IMG/VR virus record: IMGVR_UViG_3300001589_000098 | Coordinates: 1 to 30,018 of that record | Reading direction: 5' to 3' (one strand) | DNA: 30,018 nt | DNA from: a virus | Part shown: one piece after another, positions 18,858 through 26,103 of the stretch | Layout of the letters: the number at the start of each line of letters is the position of its first letter | Position numbering within the stretch: the first letter of the stretch is position 1 | The notes under the pieces: model-generated | Told to the model about the DNA's origin: nothing | Database searches by the model: none | Seen by the model: only the letters and a program-made list of their open reading frames with translations | Program-made: the position numbers and the translations under genes

Positions 18858-19517
18858 ATGGAACAAGAAACAAACAAAGAGGCCATAGTGGATCAAGAAG
18901 ATGAAAAACGTCCAAACGAAGCTGGGCAACTTGCCATTAGCGGACATATTAAAATCTTTGACCCAAACACCGACGAAGTCATTGTTGACAAAAGAAACGC
19001 TATTCACTATGAAAATATAAGTGAGGCACTGGCTAATAGTTTAGCTAATAAAACTGTTGGACAAATTTATAGTATGGCTTTTGGAAACGGAGGCAGTAGT
19101 GTCGACCCTACAGGTGTCATAACATACTTGCCACCAAACACAACCGGGCAAAACGCTAATCTATATAATCCAACATATGCTAAAGTAGTAGATGATAATA
19201 GTTCGGCAAACACAGACACTAGTAGGAATAATCTCACTGTGACACACACAACTGGCAAGGTTTACACAGATATACTTGTAAGTTGTTTATTAGACTATGG
19301 TGAGCCATCAGGACAACAGGCTTTTGATAACTCAACAGACTTTAACGGCGACTATGTATTTGACGAGCTAGGACTAAAGACCTGGAACGGAAGTGCAACA
19401 GAACTTAGATTGATAACTCATGTTATCTTTCACCCTGTTCAAAAATCATTGAACAGACAGATACAAATTGATTATACAGTTCGTATACAAACATTAACTA
19501 ACTTGAGTGCAACATAA
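18858..19517 (+). CDS. Virion structural protein (tail/baseplate associated), 219 aa
   Basis: The first 25 residues are charged ('MEQETNKEAIVDQEDEKRP'), followed by a beta-rich body: 'GQLAISGHIKIFDPNTDEVI', 'SEALANSLANKTVGQIYSMAFGNGGS', a Thr/Asn-rich middle, 'DFNGDYVFDELGLKTWNG' and a final strand pair 'LITHVIFHPVQKSLNRQIQIDYTVRIQTL'. It recalls proteins that follow the giant baseplate gene in marine T4-like phages, but I cannot attach a T4 gp number; gp8 would be the positional candidate. It lies 31 bases after the giant gene, and its stop codon falls inside the late-promoter motif of the next gene. No signal peptide or membrane segment is visible. Confidence 0.65.
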   Translation: MEQETNKEAIVDQEDEKRPNEAGQLAISGHIKIFDPNTDEVIVDKRNAIHYENISEALANSLANKTVGQIYSMAFGNGGSSVDPTGVITYLPPNTTGQNANLYNPTYAKVVDDNSSANTDTSRNNLTVTHTTGKVYTDILVSCLLDYGEPSGQQAFDNSTDFNGDYVFDELGLKTWNGSATELRLITHVIFHPVQKSLNRQIQIDYTVRIQTLTNLSAT

Positions 19518-19520
19518 ATA
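19513..19520 (+). promoter_or_regulatory. Late-promoter-like motif (CATAAATA) before the 462-aa tail fibre gene
   Basis: It matches TATAAATA at 7 of 8 bases and is followed by C, as at 1786. The TAA stop of the upstream gene (19515-19517) lies inside it. The downstream leader keeps a strong GGAG at 19533-19536, nine bases before the ATG at 19546. Confidence 0.55.
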
Positions 19521-19545
19521 CACTTAGGAAACGGAGTAATATAAA

Positions 19546-20934
19546 ATGTCATATACCATTAACTTAACCGATGGTACAATTTTTGCAGTTGTTGCGGATG
19601 GTACTATCAATTCCGACTCAAGCCAAACGCTAGTTGGAAAAAACTACGCTGGTTACGGTGAGTTCTTAGATGAGAACTTCATACGTTTGCTTGAAAATGC
19701 GGCAAATACATCAGCACCAGGTGCACCACTTACGGGTCAACTTTGGTATGATAAAACTAACAATGTGATGAAAGTATACAACGGAACAACTTTTAAAGTT
19801 ATTTCGGCTGCGACTGCATCAACTGGTCAACCTACTTCAAATGTAGCAGGTGACTTATGGTTTGATACCACAAACGACCAACTTAAAGTATACAACGGAA
19901 CTGCTTTTATAACAATTGGTCCAAGTTTTACAAGTGGTGAAGGAACTTCAGGTGCTATAGTAACAACCATCACAGACAACGGTGCAAGTGATCACGTTGT
20001 TGTACAAATGTTTGTAAACAATACAATTGTTAGTATATTCTCAAAAGATGCAACATTTACTCCGGCATCAGCAATTTCTGGTTTTGCAACAATTGGTCCA
20101 GGCTTAAACATGAGCACTACAGTATCAAATGCAGTGTTTAACGGAACTGCAACAAACGCTGATACACTGGATACTTTGAATTCAACTTCATTTATGAGAT
20201 CAGACGCAGCCACAAGTAACAATACAAGTATTAGTATTACAAGTGATACTGGATTGTATGTTGGCGGCGACAGTGACGCAAGAATATTTGTTACTGGAAC
20301 AGATGTATACCATAATAACCAAACACAAGATGGTGATATAATTTTTCAAGTCAACGATGGTGGTGTTACAACAACAGCATTAACAATTGACGGTGCAACC
20401 GCAGCCTTGGTTGCCGCTAAAACAATAACTCTAAACTCAGGTGATGCAGTCACTGCTCTAATAAATGGTGGCACAGCCGGAGTAGGAAATATTGGTACTG
20501 CTAGTTTTCCATTTAACACATTACATGCTAAGGCAACATCAGCAGAATATGCTGATATGGCTGAGCGTTTTCATGCAGATGCAGAATATACTGCAGGAAC
20601 AATTGTGGAACTAGGCGGTGTAAACGAAGTCACACTTTGCGTTGAAGAATTAAGTGATAAAGTGTTTGGTGTTGTTTCAACAAAGGCAGCCTATTTAATG
20701 AACGGCAATGCAGGATCAAATGCTACACATCCACCAATCGCAATGGCAGGAAGAGTTCCTGTAAACGTAATAGGATTCATTACAAAAGGTGATAGACTTG
20801 TGAGTGCCGGAAATGGCGTAGCAAGGTCAGCAAACTTAGATGAAACAACAGCTTTTAATGTAATTGGAAGAGCTTTAACGGGCAAAACAGACGAAGGAAT
20901 TGGTAGTATAGAAGCTATTGTTAAGATAGTGTAA
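19546..20934 (+). CDS. Tail fibre-like protein with duplicated 'LWYD..YNG' unit and a conserved C-terminal domain
   Basis: This is a 462-residue fibre-type protein. The N-terminal 55 residues ('YTINLTDGTIFAVVADGTI', 'YGEFLDENFIRLLENAAN') look like an attachment domain seen in fibres of marine myophages. Two copies of a 23-residue unit follow: residues 64-86 (GQLWYDKTNNVMKVYNG...) and 102-124 (GDLWFDTTNDQLKVYNG...). The middle is Ser/Thr/Asn-rich beta structure. The C-terminal 135 residues start 'LHAKATSAEYADMAERFHAD' and run through 'GVVSTKAAYLMNGNAG' and 'IAMAGRVPVNVIG'. This resembles the C-terminal domain grouped with peptidase G2 / intramolecular chaperone-like domains in phage fibres; I did not locate a cleavage residue. 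It probably contacts the host or helps trimer folding. The start is supported by GGAG at 19533. Confidence 0.72.
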   Translation: MSYTINLTDGTIFAVVADGTINSDSSQTLVGKNYAGYGEFLDENFIRLLENAANTSAPGAPLTGQLWYDKTNNVMKVYNGTTFKVISAATASTGQPTSNVAGDLWFDTTNDQLKVYNGTAFITIGPSFTSGEGTSGAIVTTITDNGASDHVVVQMFVNNTIVSIFSKDATFTPASAISGFATIGPGLNMSTTVSNAVFNGTATNADTLDTLNSTSFMRSDAATSNNTSISITSDTGLYVGGDSDARIFVTGTDVYHNNQTQDGDIIFQVNDGGVTTTALTIDGATAALVAAKTITLNSGDAVTALINGGTAGVGNIGTASFPFNTLHAKATSAEYADMAERFHADAEYTAGTIVELGGVNEVTLCVEELSDKVFGVVSTKAAYLMNGNAGSNATHPPIAMAGRVPVNVIGFITKGDRLVSAGNGVARSANLDETTAFNVIGRALTGKTDEGIGSIEAIVKIV

Positions 20935-21071
20935 GTCTTATAAATATGATTAAGAAAACCAGCTATGGTAAAATCAACGACGTGGTGTAAACTAAGGTGT
21001 AATAACTGACTCGCAAGAGGGCGCCGTAAGCTGTAGCGTAGAAATACTAATACAAAGGAAAAAATAGAGAA
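20935..21071 (+). promoter_or_regulatory. 137-base gap with two late-promoter-like motifs, a 14-codon ORF and a GC-rich patch
   Basis: This is the largest gap in the window. An exact TATAAATA lies at 20939-20946, and a one-mismatch TAGAAATA(C) at 21039-21046, closer to the next ATG. An ATG overlapping the first motif (20946-20990) would give the peptide MIKKTSYGKINDVV. A short direct repeat GGTGTAA occurs at 20984-20990 and 20996-21002. Bases 21006-21038 are much richer in G and C than the flanks and contain the palindrome GGCGCC. AAGGA at 21055-21059 is 12 bases before the ATG at 21072. The gap looks regulatory; the mini-ORF may be chance or a remnant. Confidence 0.5.
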
Positions 21072-22031
21072 ATGACATATTCAGCAGGAAACGCCATTGT
21101 AGACGACGACTACAATATATTTGCGACGGGTAACGCCGCAGGAACAGGTGACCAATCAGTAGCTAATATTAACTCAATAATTGGAGTCGGAGGTAACGAA
21201 TTTGGTTACGGACAAGGAACTGAGTTATCAGCAGTAGTAGCTGGCAATAACGTGAATGCAACAGACTGGTCAAGTTTGTTGGCAAGAAATACCACACTTG
21301 CTAGTCACCAAGGAACATCAATTACAGGTATATCAGCTCCGTCAGCAGGTGATACTATAGCGGCTTATTCTGCTTTAAGTGCAAACGTCACTGCAACATA
21401 CAACGGAAAATTAAATGCCGCAGCAAGTGGCTCAGATATTACACGTACTACAACAACAACATCTGGTTGGAATACAAGTTCAGTATTGACACAAACAATT
21501 ACCTTTCCAAGTAGAAATCAACTGAGATACTTTTTCAATGCAGGCGGAATGATTCGTTGTAGTTGGTCAAGGTCAGGTGGTACAACAAGTGATCAAAACA
21601 CTTCATGGACTAACACACTTACTGCTGCTGGAACAATCGTTCTCACAAGTGATGGAGCATCAAAAACTATTGCAGGTACAAGCTACACAGGAATTACTAA
21701 ACTTGGCGGATCAGGTACAAACCAAATATTATTAACATCAAATGGAATATATGATATATCTGCTACACCAACAATACAGTTTAAACAAATTCCACCAACA
21801 GGATATGGAGATAACGAAATTGAATATTATCTTTCAATTCCAACAGGTGGCACAGTGCTGACAGTGAAAACAGACTTGTCAGATGATTATACTCCACCAG
21901 ATCCAGGATCACCAGATTTAGTTAATGGTACACTAACACAGACTTTGGTAGTACGACCACCAAGTACAACGCATTTAACCGCAAGTTGGGGAACACCAAC
22001 AATAAGTTCAAACAGTTGGGTACAATCATAA
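21072..22031 (+). CDS. Tail fibre / virion structural protein, 319 aa
   Basis: This low-complexity, Thr/Ser/Gly/Asn-rich beta protein opens 'YSAGNAIVDDDYNIFATGNA'. A following block, 'FGYGQGTELSAVVAGNNVNATDW' and 'LLARNTTLASHQGTSI' (about 52-95), resembles virion proteins of marine T4-like phages. The middle holds 'RNQLRYFFNAGGMIRCSWSRSGG', and the C-terminal part ends in 'SLSD'-like strand pairs and 'VVRPPSTTHLTASWGTP'. No catalytic motif is seen. It is the last gene before a strong terminator and closes the structural block. A role in the distal tail or fibre is inferred from composition and place. Confidence 0.6.
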   Translation: MTYSAGNAIVDDDYNIFATGNAAGTGDQSVANINSIIGVGGNEFGYGQGTELSAVVAGNNVNATDWSSLLARNTTLASHQGTSITGISAPSAGDTIAAYSALSANVTATYNGKLNAAASGSDITRTTTTTSGWNTSSVLTQTITFPSRNQLRYFFNAGGMIRCSWSRSGGTTSDQNTSWTNTLTAAGTIVLTSDGASKTIAGTSYTGITKLGGSGTNQILLTSNGIYDISATPTIQFKQIPPTGYGDNEIEYYLSIPTGGTVLTVKTDLSDDYTPPDPGSPDLVNGTLTQTLVVRPPSTTHLTASWGTPTISSNSWVQS

Positions 22032-22047
22032 TCACAAACTAATTTAC

Positions 22048-22080
22048 AAAACCCTAGTTTTTATTAACTAGGGTTTTTTT
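22048..22080 (+). terminator. Rho-independent terminator closing the structural gene block
   Basis: A perfect 12-bp stem, AAAACCCTAGTT (22048-22059) with AACTAGGGTTTT (22066-22077), closes a 6-base loop and runs into a T tract ending at 22080. It lies 17 bases after the stop of the 319-aa gene. This is the only strong intrinsic terminator I see in the window. Confidence 0.9.
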
Positions 22081-22096
22081 GTGACTAAGTAAAAAT

Positions 22097-22399
22097 ATGG
22101 ACACAGAAAAACTCAGTAAAAAAATAAGAATTAGATTTGATCACCAACAGGCAAGAATTGTACTGCGTGAAACATATCAAGCCAAAATGCTTTTTGCACA
22201 TAATGGCGGTATGTGGCGAGCTTCTCCAGAATTAATAATGTTGTGTACTGCATGCACAGGAGAAGTTGTGCTGGCAGATCACTACAACACTCCAGTAGAA
22301 GTTAATTCTGAAAAATTAAAAGAACTAGCAATGCAACTGTGGCAAGAACAGATGAATGCATGGCGAGCAGAATATAACGAAATTTCTAAAAACAGATGA
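22097..22399 (+). CDS. Conserved hypothetical phage protein, 100 aa
   Basis: It is a 100-residue protein with the blocks 'RFDHQQARIVLRETYQAKM', 'AHNGGMWRASPELI', 'DHYNTPVEVNSEKLKELAMQLWQEQMNAW' and 'EYNEI'. I recall similar small proteins of unknown function in marine T4-like phages. It looks soluble and mixed alpha/beta, with two Cys close together ('LCTACTG', about 49-55). It starts 17 bases after the terminator T tract, with no clear ribosome site; TAAAAATA at 22090-22097 is one base away from the late motif and overlaps the ATG. Its last four bases (ATGA) overlap the next gene. Confidence 0.6.
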   Translation: MDTEKLSKKIRIRFDHQQARIVLRETYQAKMLFAHNGGMWRASPELIMLCTACTGEVVLADHYNTPVEVNSEKLKELAMQLWQEQMNAWRAEYNEISKNR

Positions 22400-23148
22400 C
22401 AATTGGTGCTTTGCTTTTTGCGTTTGATAGCGAGATTAAGTATACAACGATGGCTATCGAATGTGCAAGAAGAATAAAACAATATTTAAATATTCCAGTT
22501 AGTCTAGTAACAGATGCCAAACTAGATGTTGATACCTTTGATCAACAAATCATTGTACAAAAACCTAGCAATAAAAACAGACATCGTGGCAGAACTTGGT
22601 ATAACTTTGGAAGACACAATGCACTAGATTATACACCATATGCTAGGACATTACTCTTAGATACAGACTATATGGTTAACAGTAAAAACCTAGTGACCTT
22701 ACTAGAATCAAATCAGCCTCTATTGGCACATAAAACTGTACAAAAAGTTTTTAAAGAAAAAACTTACATAGAAACATTCGGAACGAAAAATACTCAAATG
22801 TGGTGGGCCACAGTGCTTATATTTGACAAAGGTGATTTTTCTAAAGATGTTTTTGACGTATGGAAAATGGTTGAACAAAACTATTATCACTATGCAAATA
22901 TATTTGGCTTTGACCCTCGAAAATTCAGAAACGATTATGCATTGACTATTGCATTATTATTGAGTAATGGAAATACTATTCCTACACAATGTAATATACC
23001 ATGGCCACTTTTTAATGTTGATATAGATATAGATGTTAATTACGACGGCAGGTGGTGGTTAGAACATACGACCAGACGTATTTGCGTTAAGAATACTGAT
23101 CTACATATTATGAATAAAACATTTATGGAGAATATGCATGCAGTATGA
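22396..23148 (+). CDS. Glycosyltransferase-like protein (GT-A fold, DTD motif), 250 aa
   Basis: The start 'MTIGALLFAFDSEIKYTTMAIECARRIKQYLNIPVSLVTD' fits the Rossmann-like nucleotide-sugar half of GT-A enzymes, which open with a strand, a helix and 'VTD'. The DxD-type metal site is at residues 89-91 ('YARTLLLDTDYMV'). Aromatic and basic residues follow ('MWWATVLIFDKGDF', 'KFRNDYALTIALLLSNG'), then a C-terminal 'WWLEH' region. This pattern recalls GT8-like transferases and related phage proteins. The donor and acceptor sugars cannot be told. It is coupled to the upstream gene by an ATGA overlap with no obvious Shine-Dalgarno site, and overlaps the next gene by 11 bases. A non-catalytic relative is possible. 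Confidence 0.62.
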   Translation: MTIGALLFAFDSEIKYTTMAIECARRIKQYLNIPVSLVTDAKLDVDTFDQQIIVQKPSNKNRHRGRTWYNFGRHNALDYTPYARTLLLDTDYMVNSKNLVTLLESNQPLLAHKTVQKVFKEKTYIETFGTKNTQMWWATVLIFDKGDFSKDVFDVWKMVEQNYYHYANIFGFDPRKFRNDYALTIALLLSNGNTIPTQCNIPWPLFNVDIDIDVNYDGRWWLEHTTRRICVKNTDLHIMNKTFMENMHAV

Positions 23149-23902
23149 AGCCGAACGAGGATACCTAATAGTAGGAAGCGAAGACTACATTCAGTGTGCA
23201 GTTACTTTGGCAAAAAGTCTACGCTTTTGGCATCCTGATGTTAAAATATGTTTGCTGACTGACGTTGACTATAACAATCCTTTATTCGATTTTGTCAAAC
23301 AATTTCCATACGGAAACACAGGTGGATGGACCACAGACTGGCAAGTGTTTCATGCAAGCCCATTTCATGAAACAGTCAAACTCGAAGCTGATATGGTAGT
23401 AAGTGGTCCTGTCGATCATTGGTGGAGCCTATATCAAAAAAAACCTGTTTGGATATCCACTGGTTGTAGAAACTATCATGGTAATACTTCAAACAAAAGG
23501 CACTATAGAAAAATTTTAGATAAAAATAAATTGCCAGATGTATATAACGCAATAACCTACTGGCGTATGAGTAGAGAAGCAAAAACTTTTTTTACTAACG
23601 TACAAATACTATTTGAATCCTGGGATAAAATTAAAGTTGATGTACGAGGAGCACAAGACGAAGATCCAAATACAGATTTAATTTATGCTTTATGTGCAGA
23701 CGATTGCGTCACACCAGGCTTTGGCCCACAAATTGTACATATGAAACCTGCAATATTAGGAATAAGTTCAGAAGACTGGACCAAAGAACTGATATGGGAA
23801 ATATCAAACGGTGTAATACGTATTAACGGGCATAACCAACATGGCTTTGTACATTATCACCAAAAATATCTTGCGAACAAATTTGGAGATTGCTATGATT
23901 AA
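23138..23902 (+). CDS. Glycosyltransferase-like protein (GT8-like, EAD motif), 254 aa
   Basis: The N-terminal 45 residues ('GYLIVGSEDYIQCAVTLAKSLRFWHPDVKICLLTDVD') match the opening of GT8/GT-A transferases: a strand, a helix carrying 'A..LA.SLR', then 'lLTD'. The place of the DxD site has 'KLEADMVV' (E83-A84-D85), as in proteins where one Asp is replaced. Later blocks are 'PVWISTGCRNY', 'YNAITYWRMSREAKTFF' and 'DEDPNTDLIYALCADD'; the last resembles the acceptor-side region of GT8-like enzymes. GGAG at 23127-23130 places the start at 23138, inside the end of the previous gene. It is similar in layout to its upstream neighbour, so the pair may descend from one gene or act one after the other. 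Activity is inferred. Confidence 0.62.
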   Translation: MQYEAERGYLIVGSEDYIQCAVTLAKSLRFWHPDVKICLLTDVDYNNPLFDFVKQFPYGNTGGWTTDWQVFHASPFHETVKLEADMVVSGPVDHWWSLYQKKPVWISTGCRNYHGNTSNKRHYRKILDKNKLPDVYNAITYWRMSREAKTFFTNVQILFESWDKIKVDVRGAQDEDPNTDLIYALCADDCVTPGFGPQIVHMKPAILGISSEDWTKELIWEISNGVIRINGHNQHGFVHYHQKYLANKFGDCYD

Positions 23903-24242
23903 TCCTGCAGAGTTCAATCAGCTTTTTTATGATATTGTTAAACCAAAAAAGTTGGTTGACATACAGTATAGATTATACTATAATAGTAAGACAGGAGAAG
24001 CCTTACAATATACAACAGACACGCTTGATGGTACCTTTATTAATATTACCAAACAACAGTACGAAGAGAGTCGTTATGATAGTATAGTGATTAATAAAAA
24101 ACTTACAAGCATAAATGAGGCTGAACGTTGGTTAAAACTAGTACCTTCAGATCAAGGAATCGCTTGTGCAGTTGACAATGTGATGATTGTTGATAAAAAT
24201 AGTTCAGCTAAATGGAAACTTAAAACTTATTTGTCTGAGTAA
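23895..24242 (+). CDS. Hypothetical protein, 115 aa
   Basis: The frame is open from an earlier ATG at 23841, but GGAG at 23885-23888 is correctly placed for the ATG at 23895, which also gives a short 8-base overlap with the previous gene. The first residues are then MINPAEFNQLFYDIV. The protein has 'YYNSKTGEALQYTTD', 'DGTFINITKQQYEESRYDSIVING'-like strands, and a Lys-rich end. I do not recognise a domain. It has no signal peptide or membrane segment. It may be a small soluble protein made with the glycosyltransferases, as its place in the coupled run suggests. Confidence 0.55.
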   Translation: MINPAEFNQLFYDIVKPKKLVDIQYRLYYNSKTGEALQYTTDTLDGTFINITKQQYEESRYDSIVINKKLTSINEAERWLKLVPSDQGIACAVDNVMIVDKNSSAKWKLKTYLSE

Positions 24243-24261
24243 GTAAAACAAAGGAATTATT

Positions 24262-24645
24262 ATGAAGTACGTTATTATTGTAATATTAGGTTTGATAGCA
24301 TTTACTACACATGCTCAAGAAGTTCCTAATCCAGTTCCAAGACCTGAAGGGCCGCCAACGCAGTTATTGCTTAACATGACTATTCCGTGTAGCGAGGACG
24401 GTGTTGCATTCATAAGCGAAACAGTGAATCAATATCACGAACAAGAATTTGCATCTGGTGTCGCAACTATAAAGCCATTGATGAAACCGTTACTAGAAAC
24501 TGTTGATTTGTTAATGTATGTGTCGCCGGACAAAAGAACATACAGTATTTTTACACTACAAAAAGTAGGAGAGTACGAAGTTGCTTGTGTGCTTGCAGCC
24601 GGCCATAGTTTCAAACCATTTGACGGTGAGTACAGATCCAAATGA
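24262..24645 (+). CDS. Small secreted or periplasmic protein, 127 aa
   Basis: Residues 1-18 form a clear signal peptide: a Lys at position 2, then a hydrophobic run 'YVIIVILGLIAFTTHA', with a likely cut after THA (A-x-A-like site). The mature part has a Pro-rich start ('VPNPVPRPEGPP'), two Cys (in 'IPCSEDG' and 'VACVLAAG') that could form one disulfide, and a body 'YVSPDKRTYSIFTLQKVGEYEVACVL'. Export by the host Sec system is inferred. Small exported proteins like this occur in marine phage genomes, with unknown function. AAGGA at 24251-24255 supports the start. Its last four bases overlap the next gene. Confidence 0.6.
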   Translation: MKYVIIVILGLIAFTTHAQEVPNPVPRPEGPPTQLLLNMTIPCSEDGVAFISETVNQYHEQEFASGVATIKPLMKPLLETVDLLMYVSPDKRTYSIFTLQKVGEYEVACVLAAGHSFKPFDGEYRSK

Positions 24646-25565
24646 TCGATGTTGCTGACCTTGACTGCATATACCTAAGCTATGATGAACCAAAAAAAGA
24701 AGAGTTCTGGGTAAAAATACGCAATATGGTGCCATGGGCAAAACGTGTTGACGGCGTTGAAGGTTCTGATGCTGCTCACAAAGCGGCCGCAGATGCTAGT
24801 GACACAGAACGGTTTATCTTAATTGACGGTGATAACTTGCCTCAAGAATCATTCTTCAATGAAACAATAGAATACAAAGATGAAAACTATGAACAAGCAG
24901 TGTACAGATGGCGTGCTCGAAACGACATCAATGGACTGATGTACGGCAACGGGGGAATAAGCTCATGGACTAAAACGTTTGTACAAAACATGCGTACACA
25001 CGAAGCCTCAGAAGGTGCAGATGAAACTGATGTTGAATTTTGCTTTGATGATCTGTATTGGCCAATGTATAATTGCTATTCAACTACCTATCCTGGAGAA
25101 AGTGCAAAACATGCTTTTCGTGCTGGCTTTAGAGAAGGTGTAAAAATGTGTCTTAACAGAGGAGCAAAGCCAAGTGTAAGTGAATTTAGAGAAAGTGTAC
25201 ATAATAGGAATTTAGATCATTTAACAATTTGGCACAATGTTGGCAGTGATACAGAACACGGCTTGTGGGCAATAGCTGGTTCACGTCTTGGTACATATAA
25301 AACAATGTTGCAAAAGGATTGGGATTACAAAGACGTGCAGGACTTTGCAAAGTTAGATGCAATTTGGGACGATGTTAAGCATTTGCCGCCTGCTGAAATA
25401 GTTCAACTTAAAGTACCTGATTTAACAAAACAACTAGCATTGCCAATGAATATCTATGATCCGGCACAAAGCAAGTTTTTTAAACATCATTATCGTAGCA
25501 ACTGGCATAATCAATCTATTATGACACGAGAAATTGACATAATTAAAATGCAGGAGGGATGGTAA
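24642..25565 (+). CDS. Glycosyltransferase-like protein with DGD motif, 307 aa
   Basis: The N-terminal part reads 'DCIYLSYDEPKKEEFWVKI', then 'VPWAKRVDGVEGSDAAHKAAADASDTERFILIDGDN'. D62-G63-D64 sits after a hydrophobic strand, as the metal site of GT-A enzymes does. The middle has 'ISSWTKTFVQNM' and 'WPMYNCYSTTYPGESAKHAFRAGFREGVKM', and the C-terminal half is helical. I recall similar proteins in T4-like marine phages, grouped with glycosyltransferase-like families. Its ATG overlaps the previous stop by four bases. It is followed after one base by the oxygenase-like gene. The fold call is moderate; the reaction is unknown. Confidence 0.58.
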   Translation: MIDVADLDCIYLSYDEPKKEEFWVKIRNMVPWAKRVDGVEGSDAAHKAAADASDTERFILIDGDNLPQESFFNETIEYKDENYEQAVYRWRARNDINGLMYGNGGISSWTKTFVQNMRTHEASEGADETDVEFCFDDLYWPMYNCYSTTYPGESAKHAFRAGFREGVKMCLNRGAKPSVSEFRESVHNRNLDHLTIWHNVGSDTEHGLWAIAGSRLGTYKTMLQKDWDYKDVQDFAKLDAIWDDVKHLPPAEIVQLKVPDLTKQLALPMNIYDPAQSKFFKHHYRSNWHNQSIMTREIDIIKMQEGW

Positions 25566-25566
25566 A

Positions 25567-26103
25567 ATGTTAGAAGCAATCAAGTTAGATTATGATTTGC
25601 AACAATTTATTGATGCAGACTACACTGTGCATAGCGGAAGTTGTATTAGTCACCAAGTACATGAACTAACTGACATACACGAAAAGTTTGGAGGCTTTCC
25701 AGACAGTTACGACTTGGGCAATACATTAATTAGACAGCTTTGGTGGACCAGAGAACAAGTTGACTTTGAGGAACTAGGCAAGCAATTTGGTATTGAAGTT
25801 GTTACTGTAAGCAGTATACTTCAACCTCCAGGCAACATGATTCCTGTACACAGAGATACATTCTTTCAAATTAAAAAAGCATATCCTGATGATACTAGAT
25901 TAAAAGTAAGAGCAAATATGTACTTGCAAGACTGGGCCATTGGCGAGTTTCTGCAATATGAAAAAGAGAACGAATGGCATAATTCAACACACTGGAGTGC
26001 TGGTGAAGGCTGGATATGGGATAGCAGTCATCTACATCTTAGTGCCAATGCTGGTATGAGAAACAAGTACACATTACAAGTAAGCGGTTTTTACGTCGGA
26101 TGA
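25567..26103 (+). CDS. 2-oxoglutarate/Fe(II)-dependent oxygenase-like protein, 178 aa
   Basis: The jelly-roll signature of non-heme iron oxygenases is present: 'LQPPGNMIPVHRD' with H95 and D97 (HxD pair), then 'GEGWIWDSSHLHLSANAGMRNKYTL' with H155 or H157 as the second His and R165 as the likely 2-oxoglutarate ligand. Such enzymes hydroxylate proteins, sugars or small molecules. This one is short (178 aa), near the size of single-domain phage members. It has an unusually strong ribosome site, AGGAGG at 25552-25557, nine bases before the start. The next gene is coupled through ATGA. Its placement among glycosyltransferase-like genes suggests a sugar or peptide substrate, but the substrate is not known. 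Confidence 0.72.
   Translation: MLEAIKLDYDLQQFIDADYTVHSGSCISHQVHELTDIHEKFGGFPDSYDLGNTLIRQLWWTREQVDFEELGKQFGIEVVTVSSILQPPGNMIPVHRDTFFQIKKAYPDDTRLKVRANMYLQDWAIGEFLQYEKENEWHNSTHWSAGEGWIWDSSHLHLSANAGMRNKYTLQVSGFYVG

Noticed and set aside
21006-21042. Possible tRNA or structured small RNA in the GC-rich patch
   Set aside because: I could not lay out a cloverleaf or a long stem. Only the short palindrome GGCGCC is clear.
23841-23894. Upstream start giving a 133-aa version of the hypothetical protein
   Set aside because: It would overlap the glycosyltransferase-like gene by 62 bases, while the ATG at 23895 has a well-placed GGAG and a short overlap.
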